Assembly (NCBI GenBank): GCA_951230915.1 | Contig: OX579641.1 | Span: 19,632,254-19,696,253, forward strand | From: Antitrichia curtipendula | Lineage: Eukaryota > Streptophyta > Bryopsida > Hypnales > Leucodontaceae | Reading direction: 5' to 3' | DNA length: 64,000 nucleotides | Shown: positions 51,316-63,715 of the stretch, piece after piece | Numbering within the stretch: position 1 is the stretch's first letter | Layout: the number at the start of each line of letters is the position of its first letter | The notes under the pieces: model-generated | Databases searched by the model: none | Seen by the model: the letters and a program-made list of their open reading frames with translations, nothing else | What the model was told of the DNA's origin: nothing | Translations under genes and position numbers: made by a program

Positions 51316-52416
51316 CCCCTAAAGGGCCACAATGCTTAGAGGCCCTAAATTGCTTCAAAATATTTATTCTCTAGGTCAAAATCTTCATCAATATTTTTAA
51401 ACAAAAAATATATAATCTTTTGGCTAACTTGTTCAAGTACATGTGTCAAATTTTTTAAGTGAATATCCCTACTGTTCAAGTTCTAAAATTTTAGACTGAA
51501 TATCCCTACTGATTGCAACTTTAATGTTCAAATTTTTTAAGGAAAAAAACACATATTTTCTATAACTTCAATGTGCAACATTTAAAGGAAAAAACACATA
51601 AGGTAGTATGCTCTTAAAGCGACCACTTAAGAGCAGATCGCCTTTTCAGGGAAGTTAAACTTATTGAAACAATTTTCAGTAAATTTATATAGGAAGAAAA
51701 ATGGAATTGGCATCTAACCCAAGTCGTTTCATATTTTTCAGATCTTTGTAGCATTAGTTATGAATTTTTGAAGTTTAAACACAGTGGTTTCTAAAAGCGA
51801 CCACCTTCTGAAATGTACACAGTTCGAACATTGAAGAAAGCAAAATGTACCTCTATGTCCTGATCGCTTTTAGAACATGGGCGCTTTTAGAGCATACTAC
51901 CTTATGTCCTATAACTTGTGCATTTTAGTCAATAAGATAGAACGTAGGTTGAAAATATATATTTAAAAAATTAACAAAGAAAAACTTTCATATTAATTTT
52001 TCCTTAAATTATGAAGTGGAAGGTGTTATTTAATGAAAGATATAACTATTTGAGAATTGTTAATTCTAATTGTGAGAATATTCTAGTAAACAATTAATGT
52101 CCTTTGTTTATATTTTTATTTAAAAAAATTCAAAATTGAGAGCAAAAGACCATTTTGTATGTTTTTTCTACCTTCATTGCGTGCAAAATAAAACTCTTGA
52201 TAACTTTTACCTCATTATTTTGGAATTCAGTGGTTCAATTTTTTTGAGATTGTATAGAATATTTTTATTGCTATCTGTTTTGATATTGAAATCAAAAAAA
52301 TCATTCTAACTTTTGCAATATTTATTTAAATGACACAAAAAATTCAAATTATGAAGTCAGTAGAGCCTCTCTAGGTTCTTAAAAAGCCCAAAGTGGGCTT
52401 CTTGGTCCTTTAGGGG
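51316..52416. mobile_element. Diverged CCCCTAAAGG element, copy L, with a nested MITE
   Basis: Left end CCCCTAAAGGGCCACAA; right end TTGGTCCTTTAGGGG. The flanks are AAGG and TGTA, not TTAA, so either the flanks have mutated or it moved differently. Without the nested element at 51601-51902 it is about 800 bp. Confidence 0.5.
51601..51902. mobile_element. TA-flanked MITE nested in copy L (302 bp)
   Basis: The left end AGGTAGTATGCTCTTAAAGC and the complement of the right end AGGTAGTATGCTCTAAAAGC differ at one position. TA lies at 51599-51600 and 51903-51904. Secondary inner inverted words (AAAGCGACCA) recur. A Tc1/mariner-type MITE is likely. Confidence 0.7.
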
Positions 52417-52616
52417 TGTAAAAAAACTTGTATTGAGTTTTGTGCTTTATTTTATTTGATCTTCTTCATTGATTCAAAAATGGAAAGACTCTAATACGTT
52501 AGAAAGGCTTTGAACCGATTGTTCATTTGAATTTGGAAGGGTGCAACTAATCTAAAGGGATATATCTCCTTTTATTTTCATGCAACTTTCAAAGTTGGAT
52601 CATTAGTAAAAAAATA

Positions 52617-53219
52617 CTCCCTCCATCCTAATATGATCTTATTATACAAAATGTTTTGGATTAAGCTTGAAAATAATATTTTTTGAAATCTGTTTGAGCT
52701 ATATGTAGATTTTGTTGCTATGCTATTGTTCTAAAAAAGTCAGCTTTAAATTAATTTTCAAATTTTAGTTGCAAAGCTTGAAAGAGTGAGTTTTTATGCC
52801 CATATAAGGAGCATTGTTGGCCACTCATTTCTTAAGTTCTTACGGTGTCCTTTTGTCTTCCCGCTCAATTAGGTGGTTACTTAGTGACAGCTCACCTCTT
52901 GAACTAGCTTATCTATATAATAAGTTACACTATTAAAGCTAAGAAGATTGTAGCATGACATCAGCTTGTCATCTTCCATCCTAAATCGAGCCCGGCTACT
53001 TTGTAGCACCATAATGGCTACAGACAAAATATATAGAGATTGGTCCTGTAATGTACTATTTTTAAATTCAAATAAATAAACATCCACACTCATCATTAAG
53101 GAAGAATTTCCTTATAGTCACTATATTTCATCTTGTGGACTCTTCTTCTATGTCATAGGAAGATCATTTTGGAACAAAATTTTATGGTCAACAAGAAGAT
53201 CATTTTGGGATAGAGGAAA
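52617..53219. mobile_element. Stowaway-like (Tc1/mariner) element (about 603 bp)
   Basis: The left end CTCCCTCCATCCTAATATGA has the classical Stowaway start CTCCCTCC and continues to TCTT. The right end AAGATCATTTTGGGATAGAG is a weaker mirror. TA flanks both ends (52615-52616, 53220-53221). A second AAGATCATTTTGG copy lies at about 53160. No transposase frame. Confidence 0.55.
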
Positions 53220-53418
53220 TAATGTTTAAATGAAATTGTCTAATTCAACAAATGACGTCTAAATCAACATAATTTATTTATTTTAAATGTTGTAGTCAAC
53301 ACAATTATCTTAAAAAATGTCCAATCAAGTTGTTTAAAGCAACCAAATATGTTGATTTAGATATTATTTTCTACAAATGAATGAATTCATGAATCTTAAA
53401 TTCAAACCTTGATGTGGA

Positions 53419-54303
53419 TTAATCCCTAAAACACCTCAAATGCCCTTCGGATGATATTTAATGCCTTTAAGAGACGGAAAAAAACAATTTGTTGATATAT
53501 TTGAAAAATCCCTAAAGTTTAGTTGAATATTATATTGCAATTTGAACTTTGGGTCCATAAATATAACCTATTGATTTTCTACTTCTCGAAAGAAGCATTA
53601 ATTAATTTGTTTTTTCCTATAATATTATACATAGCGATAGTCACACCTTCCCAAGGCAGGTGGAAAATGGAGAATGACAAGTTTGTGAGGGTTTGGAAGA
53701 GCCAATGGGGAGCCGCGGTGGATGACGAAGGTGTGATACCCCCCAAAGTTGTCTAGAAAATGAGAGTGGAGAATCAGATACCAACATTTGACATAGAGCG
53801 TAGGATGAATATGAATAAAGGTGTACAATGCAAGATGGAGAATATAATGAAATGAACAAGTCTTCACCACTCCCATTATTCACCTCCGGAGGTGAAGACT
53901 AGGAGTGCGGAAGATATAACTAGTTAAGAATATTCTACCACAGAGGGCCAACATGAAGCCAACCCTAAGCCGCCACGTCTCCGTTCTCCATTCTCTAAGT
54001 GCGGAGTGAAGAAGGTGTGACTACCCCTACTATCATGTCCACCCAATTGGAAAATTTTCAGATTTTTTGAGCTAGTTTTATATTTGATACAAATTTTATT
54101 CGCATTTTCTTCAAGAAACTCACAATAGCTAAATTTCAAATTTTTACAAAAAAAATCTGAAAAGTTTAGGACTTACAGATGACATGTGATTTCATCTATA
54201 AAAAAAAGAAATTCAAGAATAAATAGTCACAGCATGAGAACATATAAATTCAAGAAGTTTGCAATTCGTTTCTATGATCATTGGGAAATCCTTTTAGGGT
54301 TAA
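53419..54303. mobile_element. Possible TTAA element, copy M, with nested MITE (885 bp)
   Basis: TTAA at 53419-53422 and 54300-54303. Ends TCCCTAAAACACC and GGAAATCCTTTTAGGG are a weaker inverted pair than in the other copies. Removing the nested 53640-54021 element leaves about 500 bp. Confidence 0.4.
53640..54021. mobile_element. TA-flanked MITE with GTCACACCTTC ends (382 bp)
   Basis: Left end GTCACACCTTC and right end GAAGGTGTGAC are exact inverted repeats, with TA outside both (53638-53639, 54022-54023). An ATGGAGAA word follows at a similar distance inside each end. A short open frame inside is chance. Confidence 0.55.
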
Positions 54304-55508
54304 GAAATTGAGTTTAAAGGGTGCAATTAGTGTAGAATAGAAGGATGTACTCCATTGCTTACTAATAACACTCAATCATTGGAGGTCAAAGAAAAAACAA
54401 AACATGAATCTTTGAGATGGACTCAATGGATATCTCTCGTGTTACTTTAATTTCACTTAGATTTCGACGCTTTCATCTCCACAGAAACTCCAAGAATGTG
54501 CTTATTCGGAGCAATGAACATCAAAAGTGTTTATTTGGAGGTAATCACTTTCAGGTCACGAGAATTGAAAGCGGCAGACCATACCTTTATGAAGCACAGA
54601 CACCGTCTCCTCTCTCTACGACCCCAGTTCCAAGTTTCAACCTTTGGCAAACTAATTAGCACAGATGTCGTTCACTTACAGGTTCTGTACTTGGATGGCA
54701 AGGAACCAGAATCGGTCCGCTACACACCCATCACATGTAACAACTAGAACAGCAAACTGCCTTGAGACTTGGCCGCAAGGGAAGATGGAGATATAATGCC
54801 TCCTGCCCTTTGTGTGTTGCTTAACACAGAATCAAAGAGAGAATCACACTCTTCGAAAAGCATCTTGAGATCTTGACCTAGTCACAAGAGCATATAAACA
54901 CTGCAAACTGCAGCATTTCTAGCCAGCATCTGACAGCCTAGATGGGCAATACCCACTGAAACTGCAGCAGATCTGCAGTGAGAAAACAAAATGACCACAC
55001 CTGGCACTGCTTCTGCTGATCAGCTACCTTTCTTTCACTAACTTGTGTGCGTAGTCTCTAAGGACTCCACAATATCCAAGTTACTACAACACTAGCATGG
55101 AGAAGGAGATGTCAAGATACTGAACATGAACAAGAAAACTACCAAGTCTGGACAAAAATCAGTTCTAAAGTTTAAACGCATCAGGTCTTAATTAGATGCA
55201 TGGAAAATCAAAGCTACAGCCTTGCAGGATATGTTACACTTGAGAAGAAAAAAAAGTGTCTTGATCAACCTAATCATCCTTCAACTCTAATCTGCATTCT
55301 CAGCAAAGGAGCATCTGGTAGCACCTTCAGACATAAAAACCAACGATTTCCTTAAAGTTTTACACTACATATGTTCAGAAACATTCTTTGAGAACACATG
55401 TTTTAGAAACATGTGTCTGAGGTCTTCAGAAAAAGGTGCAAACTCTTCTTGGAAATGTGAGGGCAGCAATTAGGAACAAAATCACTCGGCCTATCCCGCA
55501 CAAAATTA
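54304..55508. other. Intergenic DNA 3' of the MCD1-like gene
   Basis: Probably contains the 3' untranslated region near 55500. No gene with a recognisable domain was found. Confidence 0.35.
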
Positions 55509-57875
55509 TCATTGAGACTCACCCAAAATCTCTGATCCATCTATGTTCCGCAAACGAGGAGATCCGTTACTAATAGTGGGTGACCTTCTACGATCTCGTT
55601 GCTGTCTTTCCTCCCGCCCCCCTTCAGTCTCGGCAGCACCATCGTCGCCAGCACTCGGCGTGGAGCCCCATTGATCCACAGAAACATCAGGTAGCTTGAA
55701 CTCTGGCTCCTGCCCAAGGAATCCAAGAAAACCTTCAGAATAGAGAAAGACTTCCTAATTTGAGCTTGGAAATTCAGAGGTTATCTGGTGGACACGTGAA
55801 AATAGTGATCAGTAGGTCTTGCATTGCATGGGGTTCCAAGTGGGTGCGGTTTACCTTTCTTGCAGCTTCCTTCATCTTCTTCCGAAGAGCCTCGTGTTCA
55901 GCTTTCAGACGAGAGGGCACTCCCCTCACTTGCATGACATTTTGCAGCGCCAAGTCTTCATCGATGTAATTTGTAGTTGTTGCGAACGGATGGTTCGCGG
56001 GTATCCACCGAACTTCTTCAGGATCAACACCTTGAGGAACAGGCTCGCCTTCACTTAAGAAAACAACCGGTCGCTTCCACCTGTAAGCTTGGACACGCCT
56101 ATTCTGGTGACTCACTCTTTTCTCATTGGTCAATGTTACTGGCGTTACCCTGAAGAGCTTACCGTACATCCTCACGACGGAATTCTTCCCTCCCGCTTTT
56201 CCTCCTACAAGAGGATTATTGAAGGGGTCTTCGTACTTCAGCGGCCTTCCACCACTACACCCAATCCACGTTGATGCAACGCAATTATATAACAATTATA
56301 CTTGCAAAAGTATATTGAAGCAAAAATTTACTGCGTATAAGAACTGCACTGTACTGAAAAGTATATAAGTAGAACAAATTTAACCAACCAAATATGTCAA
56401 ATTGAGCACAGAATTGAGACGTACTCTCCTCTGTCAGCTCTAAGTTGGCCCCTCTTGATAAGATCTGAGACAGAGCCTCCACCATCGTCCCGAGGTTTTG
56501 CCATAAACCCAAGTGCAGCCATCATGATGACTGCGGCTGTGACGCCAACTCCTGCTGCTAGATTCAATGGAACACCCCTCGAAATCTGCGAAAGACGAGA
56601 AAAGCGAACCGTAACTTCACTCCTCTATTGAAAACATATAAATTTAAAAAGAAAGAAAAAGAGAGAAGAGTACAGAACTCAGCAGAAATGCCAGAGATAT
56701 ATGCAGCACCCTAAGGCCATGCAGGCCGTTCCGCTTAGGGTGGAATAAAAAATCTACGAAAAGAGGTTCCCTAGGGATTGATTACATTGACCTTTGATTT
56801 TATAAATACACTAAGGACCACCTTTCTACTAGCATCTCCTCATGCATGCTCAGAATCCAGAGTAACGGGTAACTTAAAAGACACCTCTACGACCTTGCTA
56901 AACATCAGAAGGCATAAACCTGCCAAAGCCACCTTTCTCGTATTCCGTTAACCCTCTACAGGAACAAGGACTTCATGTTTCAAACGCCCAATGTTGTGAC
57001 CATATCGTAATCATACTGTGAAAAGCATTATTCAGATGGAGCCAAATTTGATATCACTATAATCAGTGAACATGTTGGTCAATCCCCACATGACCTAATC
57101 AAAACTGCTAAATATTAAACACGAGACTTAATTCAAGCTTAATTTGGGCCTCTTGGTCCCTTGAGGGATAATTTATCTCTCAGATATCTTCAGATCAAAG
57201 ATTGTGACAATTTCACCTAAATCTTGGAAAAAATTCCAAAAGAGACATCAATCGTTCACATTAACGATTCTACTCATAATTACATTGTAACAAGAAATGA
57301 GTGGACGTTTCAATGAGAACCCCAATGAGGACCCTCCCTTGCACCTAAATGAGAACCTAAGGTTCAGTAATCGTTCACTATTATTCTGAAGGAGAGCAAT
57401 TTTCATTGAAGAAATCCAAATCCTCAAATTCTTAGTAAGAGCTACATGCCCTTCAACGTCAACAAAAGAGACAGCACACAATTCAGTTAAAGAGAAAGCA
57501 GGAAGGCCAGCACTCTACCTGAGGTGCTTCAGTCACTAATGAGGACACTATCACGTCCTCCCTCAAGTCTTCAGTAAGGCCATCCCCACCGCCTCTATCT
57601 CGCTGTCCAGCCATCACAATGCACGGAATCCTACCATTTGCTCGCTTCATGCCAATCTCACCCGACACTCTCATTCTGAAGCTGGACAATTGCAAAGATT
57701 TTTGCAAGGCAAGATTCGGAAGAGGGCAAGCCGCGGACATTGCGCCAGTGCACTGGCACATCCGACCGAAATTCCTTAATTGAGTTCGTCTCAAAGTAAT
57801 CTCATTGCGTGATTCTGCACCATAAGAAGTGCTCGCCCAGGCCCCGCACCGTCTCGCGTGAACCCCCTGCAACAT
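55509..57875 (-). CDS. MCD1: MCD1-like chloroplast division site protein
   Basis: Four exons on the minus strand: 57875-57519, 56585-56425, 56254-55855, 55709-55509; GT-AG introns and consistent phases, 372 residues. MCD1 is a single-pass inner-envelope protein that guides placement of the plastid FtsZ ring with MinD. Residues 1 to about 95 are basic and Ser-rich with few acidic residues, as in a chloroplast transit peptide. Exon 2 holds one membrane segment (about 124-146, PLNLAAGVGVTAAVIMMAAL). Exon 3 is the conserved core: GGRPLKYEDPFNNPLVGGKA, RWKRPVVFLSEGEPVPQGVD, RWIPANHPFATTTNYIDEDL, GVPSRLKAEHEALRKKMKEA. Exon 4 is an acidic, then Arg-rich tail ending ILGESQ. The length is near the roughly 350 residues of the angiosperm protein. 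The name rests on remembered core motifs, so a related plant envelope protein remains possible. Confidence 0.78.
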
Positions 57876-58413
57876 GACGACAGAACCGAAACTCTAAACC
57901 CCAAGCCCCTGATTCTTGCACCTCACTATCAAATATTTTTCTTTTCCATCCCTGCTCCGCCAAGAAAGGAATTCAACGCAACGGGTGATTCTCTTGAAAA
58001 CGAAAGGGAAAGAAATGCAATGCGAGAAATGAAATCGACGAAGGTTCACAAGGGGCTCCCCATGATAGATAGTGCAACATAACCCTTCAACTGACGACCA
58101 AATTTGAACGTCGGGAAGGAGCGCCAAAACCTAAAGATAAAGATGGATCAGAAAGAAAAGATGAGCACCTGGCCAGTGGCCACCGAAAATTTGTTGTATA
58201 AGAGGGCCAAAATCTTCACTTGTGATTGGACAAAAGGTTGAAATTTCTGCAATTGGACTCAAAGGTGTAAAGCATCTTGTAGTGTGGGATGTCCCTAATA
58301 ATGACTCCTTCAATCTTTACTATGAACTTAGGTCTTATAAAATTGTTCTTATAGGCATGTAAATGTATCCATACAGTAACTGTGATTTTACTCATCATGA
58401 TGTCAAATCCAAT

Positions 58414-58904
58414 TTAACCCCTGAATGCCCAAGTCCTTATTCAAACTTCTTGGAATTTGCTCTAAATTGAACAAAATTGCCAACGTTTTGATATGTTGTA
58501 TTAATTTTTGGACTATAACCATAACAATTCAAAATAGACAAGTCAAAGATCACATGGAAAATGAAAATACAACAATGTCACTTATGGATTGAAAGATTAT
58601 AATGTTTGATCATGAGGGTATTAAATTGTGAAAGTGATTTGAAGTCTTTCAATCTTCTTCTTACATGTCAAAACAAAAAATTGGTCACCAAAAAATTATG
58701 AGGTTAAAGGACTATACATGCTCCAATCAATTCATAGCTTCTCAAAGTCTACTCTACAATTTTTTTAAATGAATTTGTAATGTGATTTTTTCTCCAAGTT
58801 CTAGAGTATTTGGGGCTCATTTTCAATAGCCTTCAATACTAAAAAAATCAAGATTTGTAATAGACACCTTTGCACAAAATCTTAAATAAAAAAATTAGTA
58901 TTAT
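58414..58904 (+). mobile_element. Truncated TTAA element, copy N
   Basis: The left end TTAACCCCTGAATGCCCAAG follows the family pattern but no mirrored right end was found before the foldback element at 58905. The right limit is therefore only the start of the next element. Confidence 0.35.
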
Positions 58905-59096
58905 CACTAGTAGAAAACGGAGGAATTTTGACAGAATTCTGTTGATTTGGACGTGTTGATCCGGTCATTGTTTTGTTGATTTCAACAGAAATTTGTTAAT
59001 TGTAACAAATTTCTGTTGAAATCAACAAAACAGTGACCGGATCAACACGTCCAAATCAACAGAATTCTGTCAAAATTCCTGCGTTTTCTACTAGTG
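58905..59096. mobile_element. Near-perfect foldback MITE with CACTAGTAGAAAA ends (192 bp)
   Basis: The whole element is one long palindrome: CACTAGTAGAAAACGGAGGA at the left mirrors the right end ...GCGTTTTCTACTAGTG, and the arms (TTTTGACAGAATTCTGTTGA, TTTGGACGTGTTGATCCGGT) are almost perfectly complementary over about 85 bp. The 3 bases TAT flank both ends (58902-58904, 59097-59099). Ends and 3-bp duplication fit the CACTA superfamily. If transcribed it would form a long hairpin RNA. Confidence 0.8.
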
Positions 59097-59526
59097 TATT
59101 TATTTTCAAAATCAAATTTTTGATGCTAAAATTAGTCTTTAAAATAAAATTTAAACATAAAGTATCAGAAAATACTGTTGACACCCAAATTTGGTGCCTC
59201 GGGCATTTCAATAGGATTTTATTGCCTATTGTTTCATTTCAAAACCATGTTCCTATTGTCCTACATGAAGGTTAGATTTAGCATAAATTAAGTCATTTTT
59301 GTAACAAAAAAAGTACCACATGTCATCTTGTGAATGGTGTGAGGTGACATGAATCTCTAAGGTGAAATCTGACAAGGAATTTTAGTTCCAACACTTAAAT
59401 GTAGAATCAAACCTTCTCATCTAATATTCTGCAGGCAAATATAGAGACAATTTTTACACCCTCTAACTTATCTTAGCAAAGAAAAGATTGGTTACCGGTA
59501 CTCTCCATCCCCCTAAAATTTGGCCG

Positions 59527-59606
59527 GGTAAATTGACCCCTCACTCATCTCCAAGGGAAAACACTGAAATTTTTTATTTGCCGCACATGCTGAATTTGCA
59601 AGTTTT
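59527..59606. repeat. Second copy of the dispersed repeat at the window start
   Basis: Starts TAAATTGACCCCTCACTCAT and continues through a CTGAAATTTTTTATTTGCCG tract and a GCATG(C)TGAATTT word, in the same order as bases 1-80. Confidence 0.4.
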
Positions 59607-60219
59607 GAATTCATATTTGCAATCAAAGGCCCCAAATTAGCTATTCTATGTAGTGAATTTAGGTTGCCTTAATGATTAGGTTGCCTTCCTTCAAAAAAAT
59701 AACTTTATAAGCCATCAAAGTCAATAAATATTTCTATAGATATTTTCATTTGTACACATGGAGGTTCATGAGTTCCAATTACAATTATATTTCATTTAAA
59801 ATTAATAATTCTTTTTAAGGAAATAGTAAATATTTATATAGTGTAGAAAGTTGAGAAATTAATATGGGATAACCTAATTTCACTATTTAGTGTAGGAAAG
59901 ATGTAAAAGATAAATTAATCAAGCACAAAATAGGGGTCTTTTATTTTACAAGCGAGGAAGTCGGTTCTCCCCAGCCCTAGAGTTTAGTACGAGGACAGAG
60001 AATGTGATATTAGAGAAGACGACATTACAGGGTGAAGTCAGTCTAATATTCATCTCAATGGATGATTCTTACCGTGTCTCTTTCATCAGGGTTTACACTC
60101 CGCTAAAACCCTAAACCCTGCTGATGCTCAGGAGCGGAGCGGAAGTCCATGATTGCTCTTGCGATTTGATCGCCGATGCATTGCAAATTCAAGTTCAAGC
60201 ATTCACACGGTTCTTGAAG
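59607..60219. promoter_or_regulatory. Promoter and leader region of the DCAF13 gene
   Basis: AT-rich to about 59940, then GC-richer up to the start codon. It contains the telo-box at 60106-60119. The MCD1-like gene points the other way 2.3 kb to the left, with two elements between. Confidence 0.4.
60106..60119 (+). promoter_or_regulatory. Telo-box (AAACCCTAAACCCT)
   Basis: One and a half telomere-like units lie 101 bp before the DCAF13 start codon. Telo-boxes (AAACCCTAA) are enriched in plant promoters of translation and ribosome-biogenesis genes, which matches the gene's role. Function here is inferred from position only. Confidence 0.5.
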
Positions 60220-63200
60220 ATGAAGGTCAAGGTTATTGCTCGTTCCGAGGAGGATTTCACGCGAGAGCGGAGCCAGGATTTGCAGGTTTGTTCCTAAGTG
60301 TCCATCATCTTGCGCGTGGTTCGTAGAGTTTTAGGGTTTTGAGGTGTTTCGTGGACTCAGTTTGGTGAATTCTGGAAGTGCAGAAGGTGTTTCGGAACTT
60401 GGATCCTAGTCTTCACCCGCAGGAGAGGGCGCACGAGTATGTGCGAGCTGTCAACGCTGCGAAATTGGACAAGGTATTTTGCCGCGGATTAGCTTCCGGC
60501 TTGCTTTGTTTTTCTAGGTTTAGGGGAATTACTATAGATTTTGAAGAAATTTCGTCTTGGAATTTTTGTTTCGAAATAATTTGTCATTGAGAAAAGAACG
60601 GGGTTGAATAATGCGCAGGTTTTTGCAAAGCCCTTCGTGGGAGCGTTAAACGGCCATGCTGATGGCGTCTCTTGCATGGTGAAGAACCCGCGTCGCCTGA
60701 ATTGCCTTGTTTCGGCCTCCTTGGACGGAGGTATGTGCGGCACTTTCTCTTTGTACTGAGGATCATCTTCCGTGTGTGACCTATGCGTCAGTTCCAGGAG
60801 TATTTGACCTTTGTTTTGAAACCCTTATGCTACAGATGGAGTGTCTTCACTCTTTCACTCTTTCTAGACATCTTTTTAATATGTCAATCTGGTCAACTTT
60901 ACTTGCACCAGGCGTATTACATTTTAACTTTTAAACTTCGAATGTAAAATACCACAAAAATGGACTCTTTAAACTTGGTTAAGAGGGACGACTTTGGCAG
61001 GGCCTGATAAGACGCGGATAATAGAGTTCTAACAGATCGTGCATTCAACTAATTTTCTCTCCCAAAAGAAATCTCTAAAGCACTAGAATGATGTAGTGAT
61101 TTAGTGAAGAGAACATTAGATCAAATTCAAATATATATTCAATTAAAGAGAATCTCATAATTCATCCAGAACACTTCCCACTTTGATTACAAAGCTGTGA
61201 GAATATTGTTTGCCTTCACTCTTACCAGGCACCTTCTTTTTTAATCTGTCAGTCTGTTAAACTTTTCTCTGGGCCTCCTTTCTGCAGATATTCGGCTGTG
61301 GGATGTAGCATACAGGTACGAGCCTCGTCGCATGGGCAAAATCATGATAATTCTTCCTTGAGCAACCAATGTACCGTATGTTATTAATTTCCATCTTCTC
61401 AGGACGTTTAGAGGATAATAATGTGCGAATCTGCAGACGTACTGTGAGGCAGTTTCCAGGTCATAAGGGGTCCGTGCGGGGATTGACGGTCTCTTCGGAC
61501 GGAGAGCACTTGGTATCCTGCGGAGACGATTGCACGTAAGCAACTTGTATTGTTCAATGTTCTTACAATTCTTTTTAATATGGCTTGGTGTTAGTTTAGT
61601 ATTATCGTTCCTATCAGTCTGTCTTCTTGCGGTTGTGTGTGGAAATTACTGATTTATCAACTTCAGGATCGTGTGCAAAATTTTGAATTTTTGAAACGTC
61701 GTCTTAGAGATATGGGTAACTGTTTGACTACTCAGTTAGAAGACCACAAGGTAGTTGAAATTCTCCTAGTAGTTGTAGATTATTTGAAAAATCTAAATTG
61801 TTGGGGACCTTTTTCAGCAGTAACTGTATTCCTTCGTTATGTTCTCCATTTTGTGAGGAATCGTCCTTTATTTTACAGCAACCTGCAGTGAATACCCCAG
61901 TACGGCATGCCCCAGAACTGATCTTGTCTTGTATTGCAGGGTGCGGTTGTGGGAAGTACCGACTGCATTTACCGGGGAGTCTACCGGAGATGAAATCGAT
62001 ATTATAGAGGTGCATGTTCAGACGCTCATGAGTTTCAAGGTTGCTGGATATTTATAACTTTGTGAATCACAAATGAGACCACTATCTACGGAAGGTAGGT
62101 CTTTGCAAGTTTCCTGTGGTAGCGGGACCGTGTTATTAAACTACTGAAACATCGTAAATTACTGTATTTGCAGCCATTGGCAACATTTCAAGGCAAAAAT
62201 GCTTTTAGGGCTGTAGACCATCAATGGGACAGTAAAATATTTGCAACAGGAGGCGCTCAGGTTGATGTTTGGGACCACAACAGGTGTTACTTCTTCTCCA
62301 TCAGCCTTTGTATTTGAATCTTCACTGTAGGTCACATCTTGTTGCTTCACATGATTTGGTTGCATGGAGTACTGTTTGGTTCAAGCATTGTTTTCCAACT
62401 TTTGGGTGGTGTTGAGGTGGTGTTGAGTTTGGGCATGGTTTCTGAACAATGTGCTTGTTTGCATTGAAGGTCAGAGCCAATCAATACCTTCACGTGGGGT
62501 GCAGACTCTATTCTTTCACTGCGGTTCAATCCAGCTGAGCATGATGTGTTCGCTACTACAGCCAGGTGCTTTTTCACATATGTTTGCATTCTCTTCACCT
62601 TTATTAAATCCTGGACAATCGGGCTATTTTACAAACTTTTGAAGCATTGATGCTTATCTGTTGCATTTATAGAAGATTTATTGGAGGGACTTTCTGTTTC
62701 TCGGTGCCCGTCGTGTTCATGATGACTTAGGCTGAACATTATGTGGAATATCTATCGCTTATCGAATGTTGTTTACGAACCGGAAAAATGTGGGATTGCG
62801 TGAGGCAGTGATCGGAGTATTGCTTTGTATGACCTTCGAATGGGGACACCTTTGAGGAAATTAGTTATGCAGGTAAATTTCTAGTTTTATAAGATCCACG
62901 TGTAGAGTCTTTTGTTGCTGATAAGAAAACCAGTAGTTAGGCAGGAGTCGGACATTTTATTTTAATTTGACAATCATATGTACATTGTTTCAAAGCTCTA
63001 CTCAAAATGTTAGCTATAATCTTTTTTCAGGTTTATGTCAAGCGATTCAAGATCTGCTAGTAATTTTTTGCTTGTTAATGAGGATCTAATGGTGCTGCCT
63101 GCGCTCTTTTGTCGTTAATGCAGACAAAGACCAATGCCGTCGCATGGAATCCTCGAGAACCAATGAATTTCACAGCTGTAAGTTCGTCTGGGAAATGTTG

Positions 63201-63715
63201 GCGATCATTCTGTCGTGGCTTGGCAGCGTAGAGTATGCCTCCTCATTCAGTTTTTCCGGCAAGATGTCTCTTCATTCTATGTCTGTCTTGATTTCCAGGC
63301 CAATGAAGATGGGAACTGCTATAGCTATGACATGCGTAAACTCAAGTACTCCATGTGTATACATAAAGATCATGTGTCAGCTGTGTAAGTTTTCAATGCC
63401 GTCATTTTTTCCTTTCTTACGATTTCTTATTTGGCTCATCTTTGAGGTGGCATAATGTTTCCTTGGTATTCTTCTTTTCTTATGTATTGAGGTACTCCTG
63501 AAGGTCGAACAAGTTACTTTGTCATAATTTCAGTATCTCTTAAATGTAGTATGTATACGCAAGATTGTTGTCTGCATGACTTCGTCTGTTTGTTATTGTA
63601 CTACCGAGTAAAACATGGTTTATTCACGTCAGGATATTACAATGTGTCCTGCAGAATGGCTATAGACTATTCACCAACAGGACGAGAATTCGTGACAGGT
63701 TCATATGATAGGACG
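60220..63715 (+). CDS. DCAF13: DCAF13/SOF1-like WD40 protein, 5' part (cut by window end)
   Basis: Twelve exons are visible: 60220-60285, 60384-60473, 60619-60730, 61288-61315, 61437-61535, 61940-62009, 62174-62283, 62470-62565, 62809-62872, 63124-63177, 63299-63384, 63655-63715. All introns are GT-AG and phases agree; 312 residues, then the frame continues past the window. The Sof1 family is a nucleolar U3-associated factor for 18S rRNA processing and also a CUL4-DDB1 substrate receptor. The N-terminus MKVKVIARSEEDFTRERSQD with LDPSLHPQERAHEYVRAVNA is the family's lead-in. WD repeats follow: GH65...IRLWD95, GH108...VRLWE137, one ending near VWDH188, then ATTASDRSIALYDLR, AANEDGNCYSYDMR and DHVSAVMAIDYSPTG...GSYDRT. 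The conserved C-terminal Sof1 domain should lie beyond the window. Bases 63716-64000 are the next intron as far as seen. Confidence 0.92.

Noticed and set aside
56948..57173. Possible TTAA element in intron 1 of the MCD1-like gene (TTAACCCTCTACAGGAAC ... GGTCCCTTGAGGGATAA)
   Set aside because: The right flank is ATAA, not TTAA, and end similarity is partial; could be a diverged copy but is not supported well enough.
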